Source: Clostridium bowmanii (lineage in GTDB: Bacteria; Bacillota; Clostridia; Clostridiales; Clostridiaceae). From it: 64,000 bases of DNA. The stretch is from the NCBI RefSeq assembly GCF_018861315.1, contig NZ_JAHLDL010000001.1, forward strand, positions 216,086-280,085, read 5' to 3'. Of this stretch, positions 53,580-62,110 are shown in pieces. The notes beneath the pieces are model-generated. The model made no database searches, was not told the origin of the DNA, and saw only the letters and a list, made by a program, of their open reading frames with translations. Every line of letters starts with the position of its first letter. Within the stretch, counting starts at the first letter, position 1. Both the position numbers and the translations under genes were made by a program.

Positions 53580-56492
53580 GTGATTATTATAATAGTAATA
53601 CATGTAACTCTTCTTGGAACACCCAGTGTTAAAATGAATAATATGCAGATACACTTTTCCTTTAAAAAGGCTGAAGCTCTTTTTTACTATATTTTAATTA
53701 ATAAACAGGCATCCAGAGATACACTTATAAATCTTTTTTGGCCTGATTTTGATGAGACTACAGCAAAGAAGGATCTTAGAAATGCATTTTATTCTATAAG
53801 AAAAGCAATTAATTATAATGTTTTCATGTCACCCAAACGTGAAATAATACTTGTTAATCCAGAAATTCATTTTATTTGTGATATATTTGACTTTATGAGC
53901 AATAACAAAAACTCGCTAAGTCTTTATAATGGTGATTTTTTAGAAGGCTTTAACGTTAAAGATGCCAAAGGTTTTGAAGAATGGATGTTACAAAGCAGAG
54001 AATATTATAGAGACGTTTATACTAATGGTCTTCACAAAGCCGTGATATGCAATATGCTTGGTAACAATCAAGACCTTGCCATAGAATATTGCAAGAAAAT
54101 AATAAATTTAAATGAATTTGATGAGGAAGCATATAGAAGCCTTATGAAAATATTTTTAAAACTTGGAAAATATGATAAAGCAGAGATAGTGTATAATGAT
54201 TTAAGAGAAATACTAAAAAGGGACCTTTCAGTTACACCTAATGAAATAACCACAAAACTTTATATGGAAATATTAAAAAAGAAATCTTTAATCTCATCAT
54301 TTGAAAGAAATACTGGAAGCTTTTTTTATAAAAGAGACAAAGAAATGTTAGAGTTGAATAACTATTTAATTGATTTTTTGGATAATAATCCATCTAAATC
54401 TATCATTATAAAAGGCCAGGCTGGTATAGGTAAAAGCAGACTTATTTATGAATTTATAAATACACTTAAAGATGATAGAATCACTATCTTCAAGACTGAG
54501 TGCTACCAGTCAGAAGCAGTTTATTTTTTAAAACCTTGGAATAGAATATTTGAGCAAATATACAAATATATAGATAAAAATAATATAGTAATCCCACCAA
54601 GATTTAATAGTATAAGTTCACATCTTTTCCCTTTCTTAGATTTAAAAAATTGCGGTGGAGCTTATGAAAGCACCTTTTTACAAGGCAACAATAATGAAAC
54701 AAACTATCAAGCTGCTGAAAATGCACTTTCCGGTATTTTAAATATTATCAGTGCTAATAAAAAACTTGTTTTTTACTTTGATGATATACAATGGATTGAT
54801 AATATAAGCCTTAACATACTCAAAAATTTGATTGTAAAAAATGATTCCATACTATTCATATTAAATATAAGAAATGACTACAAAATTGAGTTTGATGAAT
54901 TCATTACTTTTTTAAAACCTCGTAAACTTATTCATGAAATTGAGCTAATGCCATTAACCCTTGAAGAAACATTTGATTTTTCGCATAATTGTTTTAGTAA
55001 TCATAATTTTTCTGAAAACGAAAAAAACATTCTACATAAAAAAGCTCAAGGAAATATTTTTTTTCTTATTGAATTGTTAAACATTCTAAAAAACAAAGGC
55101 AAGCTAGATGAAATCCCTTCAAAAATTGTAGATATCTTAAAAACAAGACTTTTTGACATATCTAAAGATGAAAGAAAGATACTTAACATACTCTCTATAT
55201 TTTTTGATATGGCAAATTTGGAAGAAATTCAATGCGTTTATAATGGTAATTATCTTAACTTACTTGATATTTTAAGTAGTCTAATAAAGAAGAAATATAT
55301 ACAAGAAATAAAAAAAGATTGTATTTATTATTCCTTTAATCATAACATGATGGCACTACTTGTCTATAAGGAGCTTACTGAATCTCAGAGAATGTTTTAT
55401 CACCTTTTAATAGCAGAGATGCTTGAAAAAGATTTAGTTAATAGTGATAAAGATGTAACATTATACTCAAAGATTATTTATCACTATGAAAATAGTGACA
55501 ATAAGATTAAATCACTGGAATACAAAATAAAGAATTTAAGTAACTATCTGCATAATTTTCACGAAGTATTTCCAATACTATGCAATGGTAACCCTAGTGT
55601 AAATGGATTTGCTTTTTTATCTTCAAAGCAACTATGTAAAGAATTTTCAATTATAAGACATAATATTGACATGCTCAAAAGAGAGGATAAATATAAATGC
55701 AGTGAACTACAAAAAATAGATATGGAGTTTTCCTATATTATCGCTAGAGATTATATAAGAAAGGGCAATAATACTAAAGGACTTAAAATAGTGACTTGTC
55801 TAATAAATGCATCAATAGATTTAAACGATTATAAATTTACATTAAGGTGTTATAAAATAATAATTTATTATTGCATAAACACCTGTAATACAACAATGAT
55901 GAAAGACTATATAGATAAGGCAATAGATATTGCAAATTGCTATAATCTTAATGAAGAGCTCTCAGTATTACTTCGCCATAAAGGATATCTTCATATTATG
56001 TTAAAGGAATATAATATTTCTGAAAAGACATTAAAGCAATCTATTAATATTTTTACAAAAATAGAAAGCAAAAATAACTTTTCTCTTAATATAGCTGCTG
56101 CATATAATTATATTGGAGAAAGCAGGAGGCTTCAAAGCAAGTACCATGAAGCTATTTGTTATTATGATAAAGCCATAGCAACATTAAAAAATCAAGAAAC
56201 TATTCTTGGTTTGCCCATATTTTATACAAATGCAGGATTGTGTTTTTACAAAATGAAGAATTACACTTGTTCTAAGAAATACATTCTAACTGCACTCAAG
56301 CTATATTCTAAAATTGATTGTATCTGGCAAAGAAGTACCGCTTATTGTGTATATACTCTACTTATGATAGCAGAAGAAGATACCCAATCAGCAATAACCA
56401 ATTATAAAAGAGCATGCAAATATAATAATATGATGAAAAATCCATCTGAAAAAGAGCTTCTAAATGAATTAAAAGAATTATTAGGGCAGTAA
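53580..56492 (+). CDS. BTAD/SARP-like transcriptional regulator (second paralogue)
   Basis: The roughly 970-residue protein has the same architecture as the regulator at 38484-41534: SARP-type winged helix (KAEALFYYILINKQ, KKDLRNAFYSIRK), BTAD helices, AAA/STAND ATPase (KGQAGIGKS near 280, LVFYFDDIQWID near 400) and TPR repeats. The start is unclear. The GTG at 53580 lies inside the only ribosome site (TAGGTGATT), so initiation probably occurs a few codons later at a non-standard ATT or ATA. It is convergent with hutG, from which it is separated by six bases, and lies downstream of the broken transporter gene. It likely controls one or more of the hut promoters. Confidence 0.82.
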   Translation: MIIIIVIHVTLLGTPSVKMNNMQIHFSFKKAEALFYYILINKQASRDTLINLFWPDFDETTAKKDLRNAFYSIRKAINYNVFMSPKREIILVNPEIHFICDIFDFMSNNKNSLSLYNGDFLEGFNVKDAKGFEEWMLQSREYYRDVYTNGLHKAVICNMLGNNQDLAIEYCKKIINLNEFDEEAYRSLMKIFLKLGKYDKAEIVYNDLREILKRDLSVTPNEITTKLYMEILKKKSLISSFERNTGSFFYKRDKEMLELNNYLIDFLDNNPSKSIIIKGQAGIGKSRLIYEFINTLKDDRITIFKTECYQSEAVYFLKPWNRIFEQIYKYIDKNNIVIPPRFNSISSHLFPFLDLKNCGGAYESTFLQGNNNETNYQAAENALSGILNIISANKKLVFYFDDIQWIDNISLNILKNLIVKNDSILFILNIRNDYKIEFDEFITFLKPRKLIHEIELMPLTLEETFDFSHNCFSNHNFSENEKNILHKKAQGNIFFLIELLNILKNKGKLDEIPSKIVDILKTRLFDISKDERKILNILSIFFDMANLEEIQCVYNGNYLNLLDILSSLIKKKYIQEIKKDCIYYSFNHNMMALLVYKELTESQRMFYHLLIAEMLEKDLVNSDKDVTLYSKIIYHYENSDNKIKSLEYKIKNLSNYLHNFHEVFPILCNGNPSVNGFAFLSSKQLCKEFSIIRHNIDMLKREDKYKCSELQKIDMEFSYIIARDYIRKGNNTKGLKIVTCLINASIDLNDYKFTLRCYKIIIYYCINTCNTTMMKDYIDKAIDIANCYNLNEELSVLLRHKGYLHIMLKEYNISEKTLKQSINIFTKIESKNNFSLNIAAAYNYIGESRRLQSKYHEAICYYDKAIATLKNQETILGLPIFYTNAGLCFYKMKNYTCSKKYILTALKLYSKIDCIWQRSTAYCVYTLLMIAEEDTQSAITNYKRACKYNNMMKNPSEKELLNELKELLGQ

Positions 56493-56502
56493 ACTGCCCT
56501 AA
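56481..56502. repeat. 22-bp palindrome containing both stop codons of convergent genes
   Basis: TTAGGGCAGT, AA, ACTGCCCTAA form a perfect inverted repeat. It contains the TAA of the BTAD regulator (56490-56492) and the stop of hutG (56499-56501). Without T-runs it is at best a weak bidirectional terminator. Confidence 0.6.
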
Positions 56503-57521
56503 ATGCCACCAATAGATAAACCATTTAATTCACAAAGGGTATTTACAACAGAAAAAATCAATACAGCTGCTAAGTTTGCTGTAATATTGTCTTGATCAAA
56601 TCTTGGTGAAACTTCAGCTATATCAAAACTTACTACTTTGTTTGACCTTAAAATGTATTTAACGAATTTTAATACACCTTCGGGATCAAGCCCAAGTGGC
56701 TGTGATGCACTTACTCCTGGAGCATATGCTGTAGAAAATACATCTGAGCATATAGTTACATATATGTGATCTGTTGATTTTATGAAATCATCTATTTCTT
56801 CAATGAATTTCCAATTGTCAGTAGATACCATATCCTTTGCAAGTATGTATTTAGCACCCAGTCTATCCGCAGTTTTAAAAAGATCTATAGTGTTACTGTG
56901 CTTTTGAACTCCAATGCACAGATATGAATATTTAAGTTTTCTCTCACTACAAATGTCTGCTATTTGCCTAAACATTGTTCCAGAACTTGCCCCCTTTTCA
57001 TAAGGTCTCAAATCAAAATGTGCATCGAAATTTACTATTCCAATACTAGGCTGTTTATTTTCTTGTAATAAATAATTTAAGATACCACTATAATTTCCAA
57101 AAGCGACTTCATGACCTCCACCCAAAACAATAGGAAATAGATTTAAGTCTAAAACTCTTTGGACGGCTTCCGATAGAAGCTCTTGGCTTTCTGAAAGTGT
57201 GCAATCCGTGCATAATATATCTCCTACATCAAAAAGCTTTACCTTTTGTGAGAAATTACATGGAAGCTTAGCTAATTCTTTTCTTATATACTCAGGCCCC
57301 TTTTCTGCCCCTGTTCTTCCACCGTTAATCCTTACACCTTCATCACAACAAAAACCAATAAAAGCAAATCCCAGTTTTCCAGTGTAGGCAATTAAATCAT
57401 TTCTTTTTAAATCTATTATGTTTATACATTGATGCCATCTAAAAGCATCATAATTGTCTTCGCTATCAGTTCTTCCCGTCCAAACTGTTTTATCTGTTAT
57501 CTTGTAGTTTTTATCAAACAT
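56499..57521 (-). CDS. hutG: Formimidoylglutamase (ureohydrolase family)
   Basis: The 340-residue ureohydrolase splits formiminoglutamate to formamide and glutamate. Its N-terminal VWTGRTDSEDNYDAFRWHQ is the HutG-type signature, and GGGHEVAFGNYSG and NFDAHFDLR hold metal ligands. The last metal block reads TICSDVFSTAYAPGVSASQ, with Cys at the first Asp of the usual DxD; I recall this as a variant in some formimidoylglutamases. The gene is single, with AGGGAGG before the start and the shared hut promoter motif upstream. It offers a folate-independent route parallel to ftcD. Confidence 0.86.
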   Translation of the reverse strand: MFDKNYKITDKTVWTGRTDSEDNYDAFRWHQCINIIDLKRNDLIAYTGKLGFAFIGFCCDEGVRINGGRTGAEKGPEYIRKELAKLPCNFSQKVKLFDVGDILCTDCTLSESQELLSEAVQRVLDLNLFPIVLGGGHEVAFGNYSGILNYLLQENKQPSIGIVNFDAHFDLRPYEKGASSGTMFRQIADICSERKLKYSYLCIGVQKHSNTIDLFKTADRLGAKYILAKDMVSTDNWKFIEEIDDFIKSTDHIYVTICSDVFSTAYAPGVSASQPLGLDPEGVLKFVKYILRSNKVVSFDIAEVSPRFDQDNITANLAAVLIFSVVNTLCELNGLSIGGI

Positions 57522-57618
57522 ATTACTTATCCTCCCTCATCATTACCATGGTTTATAATTATAGTACAATATCAATCTATTTTAATTCTATTGTATATAA
57601 ATACTTACCTTATTTTAT

Positions 57619-57650
57619 ATAATACTATTAATACATCAAAAAAACGTCTA
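57619..57650 (-). promoter_or_regulatory. hutG promoter with the shared hut motif
   Basis: On the minus strand TAGACG (57645-57650), seven T, GATG and, 20 bases from the first box, TATTAT (57619-57624). The spacing equals that of the transporter-hutH promoter, and the element resembles the one at hutU. Confidence 0.55.
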
Positions 57651-57801
57651 AAAGTCCACAACACCAATATAAACTTAACACTTTTACCCACAAGTACGTA
57701 ATAAAACATGAAATTTTAAAACTAAATCTAAATAAACCTAAATAAACTAACTTATAAAACGATATAGTATTATACTAACTAATAATTAGGGGGATAAATA
57801 A

Positions 57802-59250
57802 TTGTTTAAAAACAAATTCGCTGCAATTTTATTATGTACTTTTATAATAATTACCACTTTAGGTTTTTCTAAGGTTATAGTAACTGCTTCTGAAATAGTA
57901 AGTTTAGAAGTCAACGTAAAACAGTTTGGGGCTAAAGGTGACGGACACACAAACGATACAAAAGCCATTTTAAACGCAGTTAAATCTATATCAAAAACAA
58001 AATCAAAGGGAATTGTGTTTTTTCCAACTGGGGATTATATAGTAAATACTACTATTACTATTCCTGCAGGTGTATCCGTTACTGGTGATAGTAGAGATTC
58101 TACAATAATCAAACGTTTAGATACTAAAAGCACCGCAATATTTAATTTAAAAGGTAATCAAATTATTAGAGATATAGCCTTCAAATCTCGTATTAATTTA
58201 TACCCTAGTGGTGACGATATTACTATAGTAGATTGTAAAATAAGCGGCACATCACAAGGTATCCAAAATGCTTCAACTATTAAAGGATTAACTGTATCTA
58301 ACACCTTATTTGATGGTTGCGGGTATGGTATTTTATCAAATAAGTCACCTTCCTATGACACTACTATTAGTGATTGCAATTTTATAAATTCCACAGCTGA
58401 CGACATAGAGATTAATTCTCCTAGTAAACGCTTTATAATAGAAAATTGTAATTTTAAAAACAATGTATCAAAATCAATTTCCTCAGGTTTTGGAATAGGA
58501 GTTGCAGTACATGCGAAAGAAATTACTATAAATAACTGCAATTTTTTAAACATAGCTTGTCAAGCAATCCATTGTGAAGATTATTCAGAGGTAACTATAA
58601 CTACCTGTACCTTTAAGAACTCTGGTAGAAATAAGCACCCAGGTAATCCACACTCAGATATTGCTGTATTATCAAGTGCTAAGGCTAATATTTCAGATTG
58701 CGTATTTCTAAAATCTGATAGTGGATATTCTGTAATAGGTATATATAGCAATAACTCCATAATTAAAGGGTGTAAATTTTATGAAAAATGGTGTGGCTAT
58801 TCTTCTAACTATTATGATTGTGAATTTTACGGTGATGAAGCACTAGCCGCTGGCAGTAGATTAGGTAAAGGAATAGATAGCCCAAGTGCGCAGAAGATAG
58901 TTTCCAATTGTAAGTTTTCTAATCTATCTGTAGGGGTTGAATTTGGTTATCTTGCTGCTGGCTCATATGGAGGTACAGTAGAACACTGTGTATTTACTAA
59001 TTGTGATAGTGGAACAGCATCTAAACGTACTTCTACAATGATATATGCAGGTGCTAGCGAGGTAGTAAAAAATAATCTGTTTAAGTCCTGTATTGTAGGG
59101 GTAAGTTTACCTAATGGTGGAAATGCTCCAAGAAGGAATTACACAGTAATTAATAATTTATTTTCCAGTTGTAAATCAGATTTAATTTTAGGAACTTATA
59201 TTCCAGGTTATAAACGCTTAGTATCTAATAATCTAAAAATAATCCCATAA
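57802..59250 (+). CDS. Secreted right-handed beta-helix protein, pectate-lyase-3-like
   Basis: The 482-residue protein has an N-terminal signal peptide (KFAAILLCTFIIITTLGFSKVIVTAS). It opens with VNVKQFGAKGDGHTNDTKAILNA, the hallmark of pectate-lyase superfamily/phage-tailspike-like beta-helices. The rest is a ladder of short NCxF/DCxF repeats (ISDCNFINS, IENCNFKNN, INNCNFLNI), typical of coils stacked in a helix. It may cleave or bind an extracellular polysaccharide; catalytic residues cannot be picked out. The start is TTG 57802 after GGGGGATAAATAA. The gene is divergent from hutG and seems unrelated to it. Confidence 0.8.
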   Translation: MFKNKFAAILLCTFIIITTLGFSKVIVTASEIVSLEVNVKQFGAKGDGHTNDTKAILNAVKSISKTKSKGIVFFPTGDYIVNTTITIPAGVSVTGDSRDSTIIKRLDTKSTAIFNLKGNQIIRDIAFKSRINLYPSGDDITIVDCKISGTSQGIQNASTIKGLTVSNTLFDGCGYGILSNKSPSYDTTISDCNFINSTADDIEINSPSKRFIIENCNFKNNVSKSISSGFGIGVAVHAKEITINNCNFLNIACQAIHCEDYSEVTITTCTFKNSGRNKHPGNPHSDIAVLSSAKANISDCVFLKSDSGYSVIGIYSNNSIIKGCKFYEKWCGYSSNYYDCEFYGDEALAAGSRLGKGIDSPSAQKIVSNCKFSNLSVGVEFGYLAAGSYGGTVEHCVFTNCDSGTASKRTSTMIYAGASEVVKNNLFKSCIVGVSLPNGGNAPRRNYTVINNLFSSCKSDLILGTYIPGYKRLVSNNLKIIP

Positions 59251-59329
59251 TATGAAATGAATTAATTTGATTATGAATCACTTTTACCATTCCTATTGTC
59301 CACTGATGATTATAAAAATACTTGAAGCG

Positions 59330-59366
59330 AAAGAACAAGAAAGTATTACTCTTTCTTGTTCTTTTG
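59330..59366 (+). terminator. Terminator after the beta-helix gene
   Basis: AAAGAACAAGAAAG pairs with CTTTCTTGTTCTTT and is followed by a short T-rich tail, 80 bases past the stop codon. Confidence 0.7.
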
Positions 59367-59401
59367 TTGTATATTAAATTAAAGATTAAGTTCAATATTA
59401 T

Positions 59402-59770
59402 GAATTTTCTATATTTATCGCAAAGAGGAATCTCATAGGCAAGCATTACAATCCATCCTGCCAAGCAACTTAGAGCAATCCCCACAATTTCCATTTTGCT
59501 AATAAGCAAATATACAAAAAATACTCTAGTGGCTATTTGTAGAAATGTTGACCTTAATGTAATCTTTAGATCTCCCATTCCCCTAAAATAGCCTTGTAAT
59601 CCATTGGTCCAACTTGGCAACAAATAGAAAAAAGCCATAAGTTGAAGATAAGTTACACCAAACTCTACAACAATTGAATTTTTATTAGGCACAAATAAAT
59701 GCATAATATTTTTTGCTCCAAAGTATACTAATACAGCTATTATGCACCAATATAAAGTTTCTATTTTCAT
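59402..59770 (-). pseudogene. C-terminal fragment of a MATE-family efflux transporter
   Basis: The frame encodes about 123 residues of a MATE transporter C-terminal half (LPSWTNGLQGYFRGMGDLKITLRST, VGIALSCLAGWIVMLAYEIPLCDKYRK). MATE proteins are about 450 residues, so roughly the first 320 are missing. The frame continues downstream into an unrelated terminator. Upstream of 59770 the sequence changes abruptly to a GC-richer stretch containing CCGCAAAACGCGG. This is a deletion or insertion scar rather than a functional gene. Confidence 0.7.
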
Positions 59771-59823
59771 ACCGGGGTAGTAACCGCAAAACGCGGATTT
59801 TATACGTTAAGACATATATTACC

Positions 59824-59869
59824 AAAATACCGATATATTCAAAGAACTCTTTGAATATATCGGTATTTT
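59824..59869. repeat. Perfect 22-bp inverted repeat
   Basis: The arms at 59824-59845 and 59848-59869 (beginning AAAATACCGATATATTC) are exact complements with only AC between them. Flanking T/A runs would allow termination in both directions, but no intact gene ends there; it may be a leftover of a mobile element or deleted gene. Confidence 0.7.
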
Positions 59870-59991
59870 AATTACTCTAAAATATATTTTAAACATATTC
59901 CTTAAAAATGAAAAAGATAGGATTTGAGTCACACTATATGAACATTTCGAACTAATTAAAAAGAAATGAAAAGTTAAAAGCGGCTATAATC

Positions 59992-60096
59992 ATGGGTAAA
60001 TATTCATTTAAAATATCAGAAGAAATAAAAAAAGGTATATTAAGATCTTTGCTTACTTATAAAGTTTTTATTTTACATATTAGGAGGAATTTTTAA
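59992..60096 (+). pseudogene. Short remnant, possibly transposase OrfA-like
   Basis: A 34-codon frame begins MGKYSFKISEEIKKGILR, loosely like the first residues of IS3-group OrfA proteins. There is no ribosome site and no remaining helix-turn-helix. It lies within a degraded region, so a decayed mobile-element gene is plausible but weakly supported. Confidence 0.2.
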
Positions 60097-60154
60097 ACTA
60101 ATATATAATATTGTAATTCGTACTAAAATAAAATAATTGGAGGTATAATTAAAT

Positions 60155-60793
60155 ATGAAGAAATTCAAAGGTTTAGTTTGTTTAACTTTGGCACTAGGTT
60201 TGGTTCAATCGTCTATGGTATTTGCAGTAGAAAACTTAAATACTTCAGAACGCATACCATCATACATGGAACCAGGGTCAGTAATACAATATAATTCTAA
60301 TAGAGAAATGTCTTTATTTAAGAAAGGAACTACGGCTAATAAATTAAATAGCAGTAACTATGAACCCTCCAGTGACTTGCCTAAAATAACAGCTAATATG
60401 ACTGTAATTTACGATGCATTAGGGGGTCCAATTGTTGTAATTCCAAAATCAAAGTCAGATTTAAATGTTGTTATGAAAGAAGTTAAATTGACTAGCACAG
60501 ACAAACCTATGATTGCTACTACTCAAACTCAAATAGGTACAATATCATGGTTTGATATTTGGGCAGAAGATTATACTTTCACCCATTATTATGCAGATGA
60601 TGGTGCTGCTCATAGAACTATTGCCGCATTTACTCCTGTGTCAGTTGTTAATGCTTCTAATAAGAAATATACTACTGTTAGGATATTGGATAGAGGTACA
60701 TATGTAAACGGAAGAATTTTAGATATGGCAAAATACTCCTTTAACCTTGTTGCAAAAGAGTCAGATGGATTATTTCGTGGATCAATTGGTTAG
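60155..60793 (+). CDS. Secreted RlpA-like double-psi beta-barrel protein
   Basis: The 212-residue protein has a signal peptide ending near SMVFA. After a linker, the C-terminal half (about 130-212) matches the double-psi barrel of RlpA/expansin-like proteins: GTISWFD, GAAHRTIAAFTPVSVVN and TTVRILDRGTYVNGRILDMAKYSF, with the conserved Asp of DRG. Such domains act on or bind cell-wall glycan. GGAGG lies eleven bases before the start. The next gene begins 11 bases after its stop, so the pair is probably co-expressed. Confidence 0.8.
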   Translation: MKKFKGLVCLTLALGLVQSSMVFAVENLNTSERIPSYMEPGSVIQYNSNREMSLFKKGTTANKLNSSNYEPSSDLPKITANMTVIYDALGGPIVVIPKSKSDLNVVMKEVKLTSTDKPMIATTQTQIGTISWFDIWAEDYTFTHYYADDGAAHRTIAAFTPVSVVNASNKKYTTVRILDRGTYVNGRILDMAKYSFNLVAKESDGLFRGSIG

Positions 60794-60804
60794 TAAAAAC
60801 AACT

Positions 60805-61869
60805 ATGCATAAGCACAGTAAAAAATTTATTATTATTTTTAGTATACTAATAGTTTTACTAGTTGGATATGCTATAAGTAATAAATTTATTGCTAAAAAA
60901 ACTACGTTATCGTTATCTGTAAAATCATCACAAGAGAAACTAATTATATCTACTTTTTCCATAGATAATAAAGGTAGTATATTATCCTTAGATATTAAAA
61001 GTAGAATTGAGAAATATCTTATAACTGATAGACATGTAAGTATTACCGGTGATTTATATAAGGATAATTCTAAAATAGTCTATGCAGATGCGTTAGGTGA
61101 TTATTATCCTTGGCAAATTTATCTGCATAATTTTAAGGAAAATAAAATTTTCCAGGTTACAGATAACAAGACTGCAAAATCTCATCCCAGAGTTTCGGAT
61201 GATAATTCAATATTTTTTTTAAATGCACCTAATGGAGTAATTAAGGTTGCTAAAATAAAAATTGATACTAAATCTTATGACATAATTGACAATGATGATT
61301 CAGATAGAGAAGTAGATACTTTCAGCATTAAACATAATAAATTGCTTATATCGACCAATTCAATTAGTTTAAGATTAAAAAGTTGGAAAGAAAATCAAGG
61401 ACACCTAAAACCATTGATTCATACTATTTTTGAAGTAAACTCAAATACAAATAGATTAAGTAAAATTGCAACAATAAAAGCTTCATTAATAGAATCTATT
61501 TCATATAATTCTACTTATAAAAAGGTTCTTATAGGTGGTTCTGATATAAATGAGAATCCGGGGGTTGGTATATATGAGTTGTCTTTAGATACAGGACATT
61601 TAACTACTATAATAACAGATAGCACTTTAGCTAATGCTTACAATTCAATTGTAAGTAAAATTGCACATCCTGTTTTAGTAGAAATGTCCAATGATGACAG
61701 CCATATATATTTTACTGGAGTACCTAAAAACAGCAAAGAAATAAAAGTTAATGAAATGTCCTGCTATCCAACAGCTATATTCAGTTATAATATCAATACC
61801 AAAGAATTAGAAAAGATATTTAATCCTAAAGTTTCGAGTTTAATTTATGGTATGACTATTAAAGATTAA
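60805..61869 (+). CDS. Membrane-anchored propeller-like protein of unknown function
   Basis: The 354-residue protein has one N-terminal membrane anchor (FIIIFSILIVLLVGYAIS) and an extracellular domain with regularly spaced beta-blade-like segments (DNSKIVYADALGDYYPWQIYLHNFKENKIFQVT, DNSIFFLNAPNGVIKVAKI, DDSHIYFTGVP). They resemble TolB/WD40-type propeller repeats. No catalytic motif is seen. The ribosome site is weak, consistent with coupling to the preceding RlpA-like gene. A cell-wall-linked or sensory role is possible. A terminator follows. Confidence 0.65.
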   Translation: MHKHSKKFIIIFSILIVLLVGYAISNKFIAKKTTLSLSVKSSQEKLIISTFSIDNKGSILSLDIKSRIEKYLITDRHVSITGDLYKDNSKIVYADALGDYYPWQIYLHNFKENKIFQVTDNKTAKSHPRVSDDNSIFFLNAPNGVIKVAKIKIDTKSYDIIDNDDSDREVDTFSIKHNKLLISTNSISLRLKSWKENQGHLKPLIHTIFEVNSNTNRLSKIATIKASLIESISYNSTYKKVLIGGSDINENPGVGIYELSLDTGHLTTIITDSTLANAYNSIVSKIAHPVLVEMSNDDSHIYFTGVPKNSKEIKVNEMSCYPTAIFSYNINTKELEKIFNPKVSSLIYGMTIKD

Positions 61870-61902
61870 ATATGTAAGTCGGATACAGCCGATATGCATG
61901 TA

Positions 61903-61946
61903 AAAATGAGCCACATCATGGATAATAATTTCTTGATGTGGCTTTT
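61903..61946 (+). terminator. Terminator of the RlpA-like operon
   Basis: GCCACATCA (61910-61918) pairs with TGATGTGGC (61934-61942) and is followed by TTTT. Confidence 0.75.
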
Positions 61947-62110
61947 AAGGTAGTTTATTGAATATTAACGAATTTCAAGCAAATAAACTCAGCTTAAGCT
62001 TAAGCCATTGCTTCCAATGGTTCGAATCTCTAATAATCTACGACCTATTTATTAGTATTTCATTATAGTAAATACAATTCTAATTTTTATAAATTATTGC
62101 AATATATCCC

